Assembly (NCBI GenBank): GCA_945878405.1
Contig: CAMCTJ010000008.1
Coordinates: 62,001 to 126,000 of the forward strand
Origin: Bdellovibrio sp. ZAP7
GTDB lineage: Bacteria > Bdellovibrionota > FAC87 > UBA2466
DNA length: 64,000 nucleotides
Direction of reading: 5' to 3'
Shown: positions 26,321-36,388 of the stretch, one piece after another
How the letters are laid out: every line of letters begins with the position of its first letter
Position numbering within the stretch: the first letter of the stretch is position 1
Made by a program: the position numbers and the translations under genes
Notes under the pieces: model-generated
Database searches by the model: none
What the model was told of the DNA's origin: nothing
What the model saw: only the letters and a program-made list of their open reading frames with translations

Positions 26321-27850
26321 ATGGTTGCCCGCAATCGACTTTTAAACTGCCAAAAGCGTCTCAGCCAAAGTTTTCGGCGCTCAGCACGCATGTACTTAGG
26401 AGATTTACCTACTCACCTAAAAACGTACTCTTTAGAGTATTACCGAGAACTCAGTTCTTACAAAAAAATAACCTTTAAAAACAATATCTTAGATGAGGTC
26501 ATGGGTTCGCAGATTATTTTGTGCGGAGATTACCACAGCTCCTCGCAGGCACAAAGAACGGTTCTTCGGATTTTGCGAGAAATATTGCAGGGCATCAAAA
26601 AAGAAAGAAAAACCCTCTACTTAGGTCTCGAGATACTTCGGGCGCAAGACAACATCCGAGCCCAACAAGTCACTCATTCGGAAATCTCCGAGAGTCAGTT
26701 CCTAGACGCAATTGCATTTCATCGCTGGGGCTTTAACTGGCAGAACTATGCTCCGTTGGTGGAGTTTGCTCGACAATGGAAGGTACCTCTTTTTGGGTTG
26801 AGTCCGGACCGGATGGGTTCACTGGAAAGTCGTGATGCCTTTGCCGCTCGGATGATCTCCCATTGGGCTCAGCAGGATCCGAATGCCGTTATTTTTTGTT
26901 TAATGGGAGATTTGCATCTCGCCCAGAATCATCTGCCTCGAGAAATTAAATTGGAACTAGAAACCAGACAGGTGTCGAAACGAATTCTTACCATTCATCA
27001 AAACTATGATGATCTTTATTGGAAATTGGTTCAGAAAAAAAGAGATCACCAAGCCGAAGTGTTGCAACTTGATAAAGATGTGTTTTGTATTTTGAATACT
27101 GCGCCTTGGATAAAACTGCAAAGTCACCTGAGTTCCATTGAAGAAAATCCAGGTGTGGAAGATTCTTTCGAGCCCTCCGATACTGCGCTTCAGCTGATCG
27201 AAGGAATCGCCTATTTTCTTGGCGTAAGAAAAAAAGAAATTGGAAATGGGGCCGACATAGATATTCGTGAATCTCCGGACTCACGCAGCTATTTCTCGTA
27301 TTCCGAGAAAGTTTTCTATATTGGCTCGGCTAATCTGAATCACCTAGCCAAGTTGTCTTCCCAATATCTCCATTCAAAGCTGAGTGGTTTTGGCGGTGTC
27401 TTTGAAGATCCCCAGAGAGATTTTTACCCCTGGGTTTGGGTTGAAACGTTGGGCTATCTCGGCTCAAAAATCATTAATCCCAAAAGGAAGTGCCAAGGAA
27501 TAATCGATTTTAAATCTGCTTCTGATCCAGCCATGAAAACAGCTTATCGACACATCAAGAGAGAGTTTTTGTTTCCAAGGAGAGGGTTAAAACAAAGTTC
27601 CCACTTTTGGCCAAGAAAGAAGTATACGGTTCAGGAGTTGATGATGTCTCAGCAGGTTGCCCTCCTTCTTGGAAAGCTACTTGGCCAAGCCATGTTTGAA
27701 CTTATTCTGAAAAATAAAATATCTTTGTCCTTTCTGCGCGATCTTTTCAAGACTGCATTTGGCCCAGAAGCTGAATCACTCTATTTTGAGTGGTGCCAGA
27801 GAGTAGATTCCCATTCCTTAAGAAACTTCTCGTATCGAGAAAAGTTGTAA
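26321..27850 (+). CDS. ChaN-like protein with long uncharacterised C-terminal region
   Basis: A 509-residue protein. Its N-terminal half shows the motif set of the ChaN/EreA-like (Tiki/TraB) superfamily: GDYH at residues 69-72, a conserved Glu in LGLEIL (104) and GDLHLA at 195-200. ChaN proteins bind haem or act as metal-dependent hydrolases. There is no signal peptide or lipobox, so unlike classical ChaN lipoproteins this one is probably cytoplasmic. Residues from about 260 to 509 do not resemble a domain I know; they contain YRHIKREFLFPRRG and other basic segments. The start is uncertain: ATG 26321 is only 11 bases from the divergent start, and ATG 26390 is an alternative. Confidence 0.75.
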   Translation: MVARNRLLNCQKRLSQSFRRSARMYLGDLPTHLKTYSLEYYRELSSYKKITFKNNILDEVMGSQIILCGDYHSSSQAQRTVLRILREILQGIKKERKTLYLGLEILRAQDNIRAQQVTHSEISESQFLDAIAFHRWGFNWQNYAPLVEFARQWKVPLFGLSPDRMGSLESRDAFAARMISHWAQQDPNAVIFCLMGDLHLAQNHLPREIKLELETRQVSKRILTIHQNYDDLYWKLVQKKRDHQAEVLQLDKDVFCILNTAPWIKLQSHLSSIEENPGVEDSFEPSDTALQLIEGIAYFLGVRKKEIGNGADIDIRESPDSRSYFSYSEKVFYIGSANLNHLAKLSSQYLHSKLSGFGGVFEDPQRDFYPWVWVETLGYLGSKIINPKRKCQGIIDFKSASDPAMKTAYRHIKREFLFPRRGLKQSSHFWPRKKYTVQELMMSQQVALLLGKLLGQAMFELILKNKISLSFLRDLFKTAFGPEAESLYFEWCQRVDSHSLRNFSYREKL

Positions 27851-27876
27851 ATTAAGACCCGGTGCGACAAGTCCTA

Positions 27877-27901
27877 AAAAGTGAATGGTATTCACTTTTT
27901 C
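27877..27901. terminator. Rho-independent, probably bidirectional terminator
   Basis: An 11-base perfect inverted repeat (AAAAAGTGAAT, loop GGT, ATTCACTTTTT) with T-runs on both strands. It ends the ChaN-like gene 26 bases after its stop and separates it from the propionyl-CoA carboxylase promoter. Confidence 0.7.
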
Positions 27902-27908
27902 CTTATCT

Positions 27909-27936
27909 TGACAGCCCCCGACCTCGGTGTAGGATT
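27909..27936 (+). promoter_or_regulatory. Promoter of the propionyl-CoA carboxylase operon
   Basis: A perfect -35 box TTGACA (27909-27914), a 16-base spacer and a -10 box TAGGAT (27931-27936, four of six). Only 8 bases separate the -10 box from ATG 27945, so transcription would begin within about two bases of the start codon and the mRNA would be effectively leaderless. No Shine-Dalgarno sequence fits in the remaining space. Confidence 0.6.
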
Positions 27937-27944
27937 TGCCCCTT

Positions 27945-29495
27945 ATGAACCTCGAAGAAAAGTTTCAAAAGCTCCATCAGTTTCACTCTCAGGCTGAATT
28001 GGCCGGTGGCGTGGAACGTATCCAACAACAACATGAAAAGGGAAAAATGACAGCGCGCGAGCGCCTTCAGTTTTTTCTTGATGAAGGAAGTTTCGTTGAG
28101 CTCGACAAATTTGTGACTCATCGTTGCTCCGACTTCGGCATGGAAGATAAGAAAATTTTGGGAGACGGAGTAGTAACTGGATATGGAACTGTTTCCGGGC
28201 GCCACGTTTATGTTTTCGCCCAAGATTTTACAGTTTTTGGAGGGTCTCTCTCCGCAACGCAAGCTCAAAAAATTTGCAAAATACTCGACTTAGCGATGAA
28301 GAATGGGCGTCCAGTGATTGGCCTTTGCGATTCTGGAGGCGCTCGAATTCAGGAAGGCGTGGAGTCTCTCGCTGGCTATGCAGAAATTTTTTATCGTAAT
28401 ACTTTGGCCTCTGGAGTGGTCCCTCAAATTTCCGTTATCATGGGCCCCTGTGCAGGCGGAGCTGTTTACAGTCCGGGACTTACCGATTTTATCTTCATGG
28501 TAAAAAAGTCCAGTTACATGTTTTTGACTGGGCCTGATGTGATCAAAACAGTAACCCACGAAGATGTAACGATGGAAGAATTGGGGGGAGCCGTTACCCA
28601 CTCTACTAAAAGTGGTGTTTGCCACATGGCAAGTGACGACGAAAAGAGTTGCTTGCTCTTGGTGCGCGAACTTTTAAACTTTTTGCCATCAAACAATGTC
28701 GATGAAGTACCTAAGATTAAAACAACGGATCCAGTTCAGCGAACTGAACCAAAGCTTCGAACCCTAATTCCTGAAAATTCCAAACAGGCTTACGACATGA
28801 AAGAAGTAATCGAAGCCGTATTGGATGATAATTACTTCTTAGAAATCCAGAAGGATTTTGCAGCGAACTTGCTCATTGGGTTCGGTAGTTTGGGCGGAAA
28901 AAGCGTTGGTATTGTAGCTAATCAACCAGCCGTATTAGCGGGTTGTTTGGATGTGAATGCTTCTGACAAAGCAGCGCGGTTCGTGCGCTTCTGTGATGCT
29001 TTCAATATTCCCTTAATTACTTTTGTGGACGTTCCCGGTTTTCTTCCCGGAACTGAGCAAGAATATGGCGGCATTATCCGTCATGGAGCGAAATTGCTTT
29101 ACGCTTATTCGGAAGCGACAGTACCGAAAATTACTGTCATTACCCGAAAAGCGTATGGTGGAGCTTATTGCGTGATGGCTTCCAAGCAGTTGCGCGCTGA
29201 CATTAACTTCACATTCCCAACCGGGGAAATTGCGGTCATGGGACCCGAAGGTGCTGTCGCGATTGTTTTTAGGAACGAGTTGCAAAAGGCAAAGGATCCA
29301 GTCTCTGAAAAGAATCGATTGATTCAGGATTACTCGGATACTTTTGCGACGCCCTACAAAGCTGCGGAGATGGGCTTTGTGGATGAAATTATCTTTCCTG
29401 AGCAAACAAGATACAAGTTGGCTCAGGCTCTAGAAATGCTCAAAAATAAACGGGATCGAATGCCTCCCAAAAAACACGGGAATATTCCACTGTGA
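27945..29495 (+). CDS. pccB: Propionyl-CoA-type acyl-CoA carboxylase, carboxyltransferase (beta) subunit
   Basis: Transfers CO2 from carboxybiotin to an acyl-CoA, most likely propionyl-CoA, giving methylmalonyl-CoA. The 516-residue length and motifs ([57 protein letters not shown], and [12 protein letters not shown] in the second half) match PccB/AccD5-type subunits with both crotonase halves fused. The Asp that selects propionyl over acetyl substrates cannot be placed confidently by eye. The ATG at 27945 fits a leaderless promoter. The stop overlaps the next start by four bases. The epimerase (60528) and mutase (16700) that follow in the pathway are also in this window. Confidence 0.93.
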   Translation: MNLEEKFQKLHQFHSQAELAGGVERIQQQHEKGKMTARERLQFFLDEGSFVELDKFVTHRCSDFGMEDKKILGDGVVTGYGTVSGRHVYVFAQDFTVFGGSLSATQAQKICKILDLAMKNGRPVIGLCDSGGARIQEGVESLAGYAEIFYRNTLASGVVPQISVIMGPCAGGAVYSPGLTDFIFMVKKSSYMFLTGPDVIKTVTHEDVTMEELGGAVTHSTKSGVCHMASDDEKSCLLLVRELLNFLPSNNVDEVPKIKTTDPVQRTEPKLRTLIPENSKQAYDMKEVIEAVLDDNYFLEIQKDFAANLLIGFGSLGGKSVGIVANQPAVLAGCLDVNASDKAARFVRFCDAFNIPLITFVDVPGFLPGTEQEYGGIIRHGAKLLYAYSEATVPKITVITRKAYGGAYCVMASKQLRADINFTFPTGEIAVMGPEGAVAIVFRNELQKAKDPVSEKNRLIQDYSDTFATPYKAAEMGFVDEIIFPEQTRYKLAQALEMLKNKRDRMPPKKHGNIPL

Positions 29496-30988
29496 AACCA
29501 AAGAGAATCTTAGTTGCCAATCGAGGTGAAATAGCTTTGCGGGTGATGAGGGCCTGCCGTGAGATGGGGTATGTTCCTCTTGCGATTTACTCGAAAGCAG
29601 ACAGAAGCTCTCTTCATGTGGCGAAATCAGATGGAGCGGTTTGTGTGGGAGAAGGTCCCTCCATTCATAGCTATTTAGATATTGATGCGGTTATCAAAGC
29701 GGCAAAAACACTCAAAGCAGATGCGATTCATCCGGGTTATGGATTCCTCTCTGAAAAAGCTGACTTTGCGAAAGCAGTTGCCCAAGCAGGACTAGTTTTT
29801 GTAGGTCCCTCAGCTGAGGCTATTTCGACCATGGGCGATAAAGTGATGGCCCGAAAGACCATGGAAAAGTTGGGTCACTTGCCTCTAGTTCCAGGTACTA
29901 AAGAAGGCTTAAGTGATGAGAATGAAGCTTTCAAAGCAGCAAAACAAATTGGTTTTCCCGTTATGATTAAAGCCCTCGCTGGCGGCGGGGGGCGCGGTAT
30001 GCGTGTGGTGAACTCTGAAGATGAGTTTATCAATCTGTTTCGTAGAGCTTTTTCCGAAGCGCAAAAAGCTTTCGGAGATGGACGAGTTTATTTAGAAAAA
30101 TATGTTACTTCTCCTCACCATATCGAGGTTCAGATTATTGCCGATACTCACGGCAATGCAGTTCATCTTTATGAGCGAGAGTGTTCTGTACAGAGACGTC
30201 ACCAAAAAATTATCGAAGAGAGTCCAAGTCCATTTATTAGCGCAGACACAAGAAAGAAACTTTGTGAAGCTGCAGTAAAGGCTGTCAAAGACATCGGGTA
30301 TGTCAATGCCGGCACTATCGAGATGTTAGTAGATGAGAATCAAAATTTCTATTTCATGGAGATGAATACTCGTCTCCAAGTGGAACATCCGGTTACCGAA
30401 TGGATAACGGGAAGGGATCTTGTTAAAGAACAGCTGAGAGTAGCTTTTGGCGAAAAACTCTCGTTCCGCCAGGAAGACCTCAAACAAAATGGTCACGCCA
30501 TTGAGTTTCGTATCTGTGCTGAGGATCCGGAGAAATTCTTACCTCAAGCTGGAAAAGTGACCGGAGTAAGTTTCCCTGGAGGAATGGGTGTTCGGGTTGA
30601 TTCCCACTTATATCGAGGATACGAAATCCCAGTTTTTTATGATTCGATGGTTGCTAAATTAGCTGTTTGGGGAAGGGACAGAGCAGAAGCCATTGAGCGA
30701 AGCCGAGCAGCTTTGCTGGATACCGTGATTAATGGTGTAAAAACGAATATCCCGGTTCATTTACAAATTTTAAACAATCCTAAGTTTATTAGCGGAAATT
30801 ACACGACCCGGTTAATCGGAGAAGACTTTAATTACGAGCCGAAAAAACCTAGTCCTGAAGATCTCAAAATGGCTCTGATATCTGCCGCGGTAGCTGCCTA
30901 TAATCGTGAGTACCGAGGTCCGGACAGACGTCAATCAACGGAAACCTCTTTATGGAAAAAAGTAGGCCGCGAGGAGGGACTTCGGTAA
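29492..30988 (+). CDS. Acyl-CoA carboxylase, biotin carboxylase subunit
   Basis: ATP-dependent carboxylation of biotin. The 498-residue protein opens with [20 protein letters not shown], followed by HPGYGFLSE, the ATP-grasp glycine loop [13 protein letters not shown] (about residue 160), [17 protein letters not shown] and [15 protein letters not shown]. It is about 45 residues longer than plain AccC; the extra tail (from about 450) is polar and may contact the carrier subunit. The four-base GTGA overlap with pccB and TAATG overlap with the carrier gene show a tight operon. It could be named pccA or accC; the carrier domain is encoded separately, unlike mammalian PccA. Confidence 0.94.
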   Translation: MKPKRILVANRGEIALRVMRACREMGYVPLAIYSKADRSSLHVAKSDGAVCVGEGPSIHSYLDIDAVIKAAKTLKADAIHPGYGFLSEKADFAKAVAQAGLVFVGPSAEAISTMGDKVMARKTMEKLGHLPLVPGTKEGLSDENEAFKAAKQIGFPVMIKALAGGGGRGMRVVNSEDEFINLFRRAFSEAQKAFGDGRVYLEKYVTSPHHIEVQIIADTHGNAVHLYERECSVQRRHQKIIEESPSPFISADTRKKLCEAAVKAVKDIGYVNAGTIEMLVDENQNFYFMEMNTRLQVEHPVTEWITGRDLVKEQLRVAFGEKLSFRQEDLKQNGHAIEFRICAEDPEKFLPQAGKVTGVSFPGGMGVRVDSHLYRGYEIPVFYDSMVAKLAVWGRDRAEAIERSRAALLDTVINGVKTNIPVHLQILNNPKFISGNYTTRLIGEDFNYEPKKPSPEDLKMALISAAVAAYNREYRGPDRRQSTETSLWKKVGREEGLR

Positions 30989-31494
30989 TGCTGTTCTATA
31001 TTAATTATCAAGGCGAAGAATATAAAGTTAGGGTAGAGCAAAAAGATGGACAGTATTCCGTCTCTGTTGGCGGAGAACCCGAAGCTCCTGTTGAGATTTC
31101 ATTCTATGGAAATGATTGCACGCTCCTTCACGAAAAAGGCGTGTTTCACGCTAATGTCGTTGGCGATAAGTCAGATTACACAGTGTGGATCCCGGAAGGA
31201 AACCTCTCGTTCTCTGTTGAGAGTGAATACCGAAGAATTGTGGGACTTCTCAGAGGACAGAATTTAAATACTGAAAATAATGTCTATTCTAAAATGCCCG
31301 GAAAGATCATGAAGATTACCGCAAAAGAAGGCGATAAGATTCAGAAAGGACAGGGCATCTTGGTCATGGAAGCCATGAAAATGGAAAATGAGATCAAAGC
31401 CCTTATTGATGGACAAATCAAAAGAATCTGCGTGAAAGAAGGTCAGGCCGTTGAGACGGGAACCCTCTTGGCTGAAATTGCTCCCGAAGAATAA
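30988..31494 (+). CDS. Biotin carboxyl carrier protein of the acyl-CoA carboxylase
   Basis: A 168-residue protein carrying biotin between the carboxylase and the carboxyltransferase. The biotin attachment site is VMEAMKMENEI, with the target lysine at about residue 131, 38 residues before the C-terminus, as expected. The N-terminal ~90 residues contain a beta-rich region (FYINYQGEEYKVRVEQKDGQ) similar to the linker domain of PCC/MCC alpha chains. ATG 30988 is selected because a GAGGAGGG sequence lies nine bases upstream and it overlaps the preceding stop as TAATG. The upstream in-frame ATG at 30952 lies inside the previous gene. Confidence 0.93.
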   Translation: MLFYINYQGEEYKVRVEQKDGQYSVSVGGEPEAPVEISFYGNDCTLLHEKGVFHANVVGDKSDYTVWIPEGNLSFSVESEYRRIVGLLRGQNLNTENNVYSKMPGKIMKITAKEGDKIQKGQGILVMEAMKMENEIKALIDGQIKRICVKEGQAVETGTLLAEIAPEE

Positions 31495-31499
31495 ACGCC

Positions 31500-32840
31500 C
31501 TATAAACGTTCATTAAAAGTTGGAAACGACCATTTTGCCACGACGGATCCGGCTGGCAACTTGCTAAGCTCGCCACCTCTACCACAAGGGAGGAGTCGTA
31601 TTGTTACCGGAATAGAGTGGTGTAAATTCCACATATGTTCTAGGTTTTCTTGTGCCCCGACAACACGTTGAAAAGTAATCTCTGGATTGCGGGGATCAGA
31701 ACAAGTTTCAATATAGATACCGGTGGTGGAATCTGGGAGATTTTTTAAATATTCATGTACTCCCTGTTGGGATTCTTTCCATTCCAGCCATCGAATACGG
31801 TAAACCTGATAGAAAACAGGAAGAGCAGACAGAAAAAATACGACCAGAGCCCATCTTCGTAGAGATAAGTCTTTAAGCAGTTGTACATCTAGGCAAAATA
31901 CTAAAACCCAAATGGTAAAAAAACCGGGAAGGAGAAGCCATCCAGGCGAAAAAAAAGAATGTCCTAAATGAGGAGCCACCAATAGCCCCAGAAAAGGCAG
32001 AAATAAACAAAGACGCATGAGAAACCGATTATTAAAAAAGTTAATCCTCGGGTGACTCAAAACGAGAGCAAGGACTGGCAGGAGGAGTAGGCAGCCGAAG
32101 TAGAAAAGAGGTTTTACCAAGGTATCCCAAGAAAGGTGAGGCTTATATCCGGGATTAAAAGGGAGAAGTCCCAGCCTGAAAATAAGAAATGAAATCATTA
32201 AGCCAAAATGGGCCATGAGAAGGTATTTTTTTTGTCGAACAAGTCTCAAAGAATAGGCAATGGCCAGTAAAAATAGAGGTAAGAAAACACTCGATTCTTT
32301 GAAACCCAAGGCTAAGAAATAAACCAGCACTGAAAAGACAGAAGACCAAACAGAGTTTTTCGAGAAAAGATAACTTGCTAACATGAGAAGAAATATTTGC
32401 GGAGTGTTCATCATTCCTTCTCCTACCCAAACGACACTGGCAAAGTGGATACTCAAAGAGCACAACACGATCGTGATAAACAGTTCAGAAAATTTGGACT
32501 CTCCTGCCAGTGACTGAAGTGTTTTTCCTCCCAGGAGAGTTCCAGAAACTAAAAATCCCCAATGGGCGAGTGTCCAGAGCACCGAGTTAAAAGAAAACAA
32601 CTGATATCCAACCCAAATGATATATTTGAATAAAGGTCTGAAAAACCAAACCTCTTCATGTTGCGGCGAGGTAAACCAAGTTGGTTTCCAGAGAAATGCC
32701 CAGTCACGCGGGAGAACAGTGACGGCGTTGCCCAGCATTAGCCAATCATCGTGCCTGAAATAGATAAAGGGACTCAGGGCAAAATAGAACAAAGTCATGA
32801 AGATCAAAGCGATTGCAGAACTAGAGGGGACCGATTTCAT
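31500..32840 (-). CDS. Polytopic membrane protein, possible GT-C glycosyltransferase
   Basis: A 446-residue protein with about ten to twelve transmembrane helices. Near the N-terminus is YFRHDDWLML, an acidic DDW motif after the first helix, and further on WFFRPLFKYIIW; such an acidic motif in the first periplasmic loop followed by RPL is typical of GT-C-fold lipid-linked sugar transferases. The C-terminal ~100 residues form a soluble domain with cysteines (ETCSDP, LLPCGRGG). Donor and acceptor are unknown. The stop lies five bases from the carboxylase carrier stop on the other strand. It is the first of three membrane proteins of glycan type in alternating orientation. Confidence 0.65.
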   Translation of the reverse strand: MKSVPSSSAIALIFMTLFYFALSPFIYFRHDDWLMLGNAVTVLPRDWAFLWKPTWFTSPQHEEVWFFRPLFKYIIWVGYQLFSFNSVLWTLAHWGFLVSGTLLGGKTLQSLAGESKFSELFITIVLCSLSIHFASVVWVGEGMMNTPQIFLLMLASYLFSKNSVWSSVFSVLVYFLALGFKESSVFLPLFLLAIAYSLRLVRQKKYLLMAHFGLMISFLIFRLGLLPFNPGYKPHLSWDTLVKPLFYFGCLLLLPVLALVLSHPRINFFNNRFLMRLCLFLPFLGLLVAPHLGHSFFSPGWLLLPGFFTIWVLVFCLDVQLLKDLSLRRWALVVFFLSALPVFYQVYRIRWLEWKESQQGVHEYLKNLPDSTTGIYIETCSDPRNPEITFQRVVGAQENLEHMWNLHHSIPVTIRLLPCGRGGELSKLPAGSVVAKWSFPTFNERL

Positions 32841-32977
32841 GGGGATTAACGAATTCTACCCTAACGAGTGAGGCAGCTGTTCCTGCCGCGCGTTAAAATT
32901 CTCTTATTTCGCCATCAATAATTTATATAAAAAAGTCGATAAGATTTAGGAAGTTTTAATACAGCCAAGGAGTAGGC

Positions 32978-34408
32978 GTGTATCAGGTTGCTCGAAGAGA
33001 ATTTTTTAATCCTAGCATTTTCAGTCCTTATTTTCTTTTGCTCATTGTGCTTTTAGTGGGACTGGCCACTTACTTGGCGCACCAGTTACTTTTTGTTGGC
33101 TCCGGAATTTATTATCTCTATTTGTTGATGATTATTCAGGTCACTCCCTTTCTCATTCAGTTTGGAAAACAGAAATTTAACTTCATTGGATTTACTCTTT
33201 TTAACCATTTCTTTTGCTTTTCCGTTCCAAAATACAACCAAGTGAAAGACCTGTTACCCCACGGTGATATTTATCCGGAATCGGTATGGGCGATAAAAGA
33301 GCTGATCAATTGCTCTATCATTATGGCAGCTTGCTACTATGTATTCCGCACATTTGTTTTTTATTCATTTGTTGAGCGAGAAAAATACCAATTGCTCACG
33401 CTGTCTCGAGTCCAGCTGTTCGTGGTAGCTCTCTACGTGCTTGGTATGCCAGTAATCATTGATTACTTACCTTCCTGGGCTTTGATATTTCACTTTGCTG
33501 CGGTTGCGGCGGACATGGTTCTTCTGATGTGTGCTCACTCTCCAGAAAATGAGCGCATGAGTAAAATCCTAAGAATTGGTGTTTTTATTTCAGCGGTCCT
33601 CTATTTTATCAAGACGGGTATGTTAACAATGGTGGGTAACCTCGCAGGCTATCTTTTTATTGCCTCTTGTCTTCGACGTCAGTACCGAATTCTGTTTATC
33701 CCAGTCGTCCTGACGCTCTTGGGCTCAGCGATACAAGTTGTGAAAGCTCCGTATCGAAATGCAATTTTCTCTAATCCGACTCTCGGTTATGAGGATCGTC
33801 TGACAGTCCTTGGGGGTCTCTTATATTCTCACTATGTTGACGATGCTGAAGTAGCTGAAGAAGATGAAAACAACCCTGATGGACATGAGCGTCGAGACGT
33901 TGGTGATTCACTTCTTCATGGTTTCTCGCGATTAGGCGATGACTCACTCGAGCGAGTGATGACCTGGACGCCTTCTCTAGTTCCTTTTTGGGAGGGAAGT
34001 TCCTATGAGAGTATTCCTTATCTTTTTATTCCACGAGTCCTGTGGCACGACAAACCAAGTCGCCATATTTGGAATAAATTTGGAAGAACCTATGGAATTC
34101 TCAGCGAAGATGATGTCAGCACTTCAGTGGCTATTAATTATTTTGCCGAAGGCTACATGAACTTTGGGATTATGGGAATGTATGTAGTTGCGGTTATCAT
34201 GGGATTTCTCATTGCGGGTACTGAAAGACTGTCCTATTACTTTTTGGGAGGTTATTTCTACTTTACCTTTATGGCGTTCCTCATGCCTGTAATGGCCTAT
34301 GCATCTGATCTTGGTAGTGTGATTCAATCCATCATGATTGTTAGTGCCGTTTTATTTTTGTTTAGAAAGCAGTTTCAGAAGATGGCACTTAAAGACGATT
34401 ACTCTTAA
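32978..34408 (+). CDS. Polytopic membrane protein, possible O-antigen/oligosaccharide polymerase
   Basis: A 476-residue protein with about ten membrane helices and a large hydrophilic region at about residues 280-360. That region ends in YLFIPRVLWHDKPSRH, resembling the IPRxLWPDKP motif I associate with Wzy-type oligosaccharide repeat unit polymerases. This is an impression from one motif plus topology. The GTG start at 32978 has a good ribosome binding site (AAGGAG). The 3' end overlaps the next gene, on the opposite strand, by 20 bases. Polymerisation of a surface glycan is a plausible but unproven role. Confidence 0.6.
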   Translation: MYQVARREFFNPSIFSPYFLLLIVLLVGLATYLAHQLLFVGSGIYYLYLLMIIQVTPFLIQFGKQKFNFIGFTLFNHFFCFSVPKYNQVKDLLPHGDIYPESVWAIKELINCSIIMAACYYVFRTFVFYSFVEREKYQLLTLSRVQLFVVALYVLGMPVIIDYLPSWALIFHFAAVAADMVLLMCAHSPENERMSKILRIGVFISAVLYFIKTGMLTMVGNLAGYLFIASCLRRQYRILFIPVVLTLLGSAIQVVKAPYRNAIFSNPTLGYEDRLTVLGGLLYSHYVDDAEVAEEDENNPDGHERRDVGDSLLHGFSRLGDDSLERVMTWTPSLVPFWEGSSYESIPYLFIPRVLWHDKPSRHIWNKFGRTYGILSEDDVSTSVAINYFAEGYMNFGIMGMYVVAVIMGFLIAGTERLSYYFLGGYFYFTFMAFLMPVMAYASDLGSVIQSIMIVSAVLFLFRKQFQKMALKDDYS

Positions 34409-36284
34409 GAACGCTATATCTCATGCCCTTTTTCGCCATTTGTGAAAAATGCTCGTCTCTAATCTCCTTCGAGACAAAATAAAGCGCAACAAAATCTGTT
34501 CCATATTTTACGATAACAGTCTCATAACCATTTCTTTCAAGCGCGCTCAAGCCACCAAAGAGAGCATTATTTAAGAGCCTGAATTTTTGATCCCATCTTT
34601 GTAGTGCAATCGATATATCAGAGGTGTTCAACTCTTCCGGGTGGTAATTGTCCAGCAAATCTCCGAGCATGAAATCAAATGCATAAAAAATGCCCGGCTT
34701 TTTTTCATCTAAAAGATTTAGCTTGGTTCGTTTAAAGATCAAGTGGGGAAGTTCGTTTTGTGTGGATGCTTTTGAAAATAATAGTGGATTGGAGCGAAGG
34801 GGACTCTGAGCTATTTCGAGATTAGTCACACCGAGAAAGTCTAAGGCTTCTCTCTCAGCAAAAAACATGAGTGTTGCTAATTCAGAGGAACCAATCACTG
34901 TCTGAGGACTGGTCGTTTCTCTGAGGTGATAACCCAAACGAGAAAGAGTGTGGATGCGTTGATTCCCTCTTCCCGTTTTTTTGTTGTGAATCCCTGATAA
35001 GGACGTGTTTCGAGTGAAAAGGCTTTCTCCAAGTCTTCTGAAACTCCCTGAAGGAAAGTAAAGAATAGCCAAAAGAAATATGCCAAGAAGGGGAACTAAA
35101 AGACCCGAAGGTTTATTAGCATTAGAAAAAACTTCAGAAAAAGAGATGAGTCCTATTAGGAAACAGAAAAAGGAGAATGGAAAAAGATATCTGCCCCAAG
35201 CCGGGGGAAACCAGTCTCCACCCGACAGATAATAGGGGAGGGAGAAAAGAAATAGTAAAACTAATATTTGGATTGGTTTCTTGTGTTTTAGGTAATCGCC
35301 ACCTCTTTTGTGTTTGATTAACGAGCACAAAACTAGGCAGAGAAAAAAAGCAGCTCCCCCAGCTACTAAGTCTAGGAATAAGTTTCGGATACCCAACAAA
35401 AAGAAAAAAAGATTTCCAATAGAGGATTTGTAGATAATCGGAACCGGGATAGCTCTGCCAAAATAAGAAATTCGCCAGATCGTTAAGCCTATTACCGGAA
35501 GCACCATAATCATCAGGCTGATAGAAACTTTTGGCGTCTTTAGCTTAGGCTTAGTGAAAAATAGCAGGAATAAAAAAAGTAAAACAGTAAACCACAGTCC
35601 CTCTAACCTAACCAGAGGGACGAGGGAAAGAAGAAAACATCCTAAATACCACCTTGGCTTTTCCTCTTGGTCAAAAACCAGAAAAAACAAACTCCATAGG
35701 ATGAAGGCCGAGAAGAACAAAACCGTGAAGCCATTTCCTGTGTTTAATAATAAAGGTGGGTAGAGAAGTAGGAGAGGATAGGCCCAAACAGAAAACTTTT
35801 CCCCTCCAAAGCTTATTAAAAGGCGCCGGCCCCCCAAAATGCAAAACCAACCCGCTAAAAGTTCGATCACAAAATTAGTTTCAATGAGAGGAAGGCCGAT
35901 CCTTTTTAGTAAGCCTAAGGAGAAAAAGGGTAAAAAATCTACAATGCCCTCTATTTTTTCAAGTCGATTAAAGGAAAAGTTTCCCGTTTCAGCCAAGTGT
36001 TGAGCGTGTCTTAAACTAATAAAAAGTTCATCCCAAGGTTGAAATAAAAGAAAAGCAGCTAGAGTCAAAGTCACAAACCCACCGAAGGCGCTCAGTCTTT
36101 TCCAAATGGTTTTACCAGTTTGTGTAAATTGAAGAGCTGACAAAAAACAAAAGGCAAAGCTTAGAAAGAGACCCAACTGAAAAAAAGTGGGAAGTCCCTT
36201 GATCAAAAAAGCCCCTCGAAAGAACGAATCAAAAAAACCGGGAATTTCCTGTGGGGCCTCAAAAAAGTGAACAGAGGAAAACAC
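34389..36284 (-). CDS. Polytopic membrane protein, AftB-like GT-C family
   Basis: A 631-residue protein with about twelve hydrophobic helices in the first 430 residues and a soluble C-terminal domain. PWDELFISLRHAQHLAETGN followed by EGIVDFLPFFSL resembles the DDAFISxRYxxNLxxGxG and EGxTNFLW pattern of AftB-like and related GT-C transferases, and SGGDWFPPAWGRYLFPF matches another conserved block. These enzymes use lipid-linked sugars to add residues to glycans. The base composition is markedly A/T-rich with many Phe and Leu codons, as usual for such proteins. The GTG start at 36284 is likely because it is first in frame; a TAAACT lies 5 bases upstream of it. Confidence 0.65.
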   Translation of the reverse strand: MFSSVHFFEAPQEIPGFFDSFFRGAFLIKGLPTFFQLGLFLSFAFCFLSALQFTQTGKTIWKRLSAFGGFVTLTLAAFLLFQPWDELFISLRHAQHLAETGNFSFNRLEKIEGIVDFLPFFSLGLLKRIGLPLIETNFVIELLAGWFCILGGRRLLISFGGEKFSVWAYPLLLLYPPLLLNTGNGFTVLFFSAFILWSLFFLVFDQEEKPRWYLGCFLLSLVPLVRLEGLWFTVLLFLFLLFFTKPKLKTPKVSISLMIMVLPVIGLTIWRISYFGRAIPVPIIYKSSIGNLFFFLLGIRNLFLDLVAGGAAFFLCLVLCSLIKHKRGGDYLKHKKPIQILVLLFLFSLPYYLSGGDWFPPAWGRYLFPFSFFCFLIGLISFSEVFSNANKPSGLLVPLLGIFLLAILYFPSGSFRRLGESLFTRNTSLSGIHNKKTGRGNQRIHTLSRLGYHLRETTSPQTVIGSSELATLMFFAEREALDFLGVTNLEIAQSPLRSNPLLFSKASTQNELPHLIFKRTKLNLLDEKKPGIFYAFDFMLGDLLDNYHPEELNTSDISIALQRWDQKFRLLNNALFGGLSALERNGYETVIVKYGTDFVALYFVSKEIRDEHFSQMAKKGMRYSVLKSNRL

Positions 36285-36388
36285 AGCTTAGTTTAGCATG
36301 CCTACGATATTCTTGTGGAATTCACGGGTGATGCAACGCGCAAAAACGGGGTTTATTGAGCTCTTATTTTGTACCGATAGGTAGCTAT

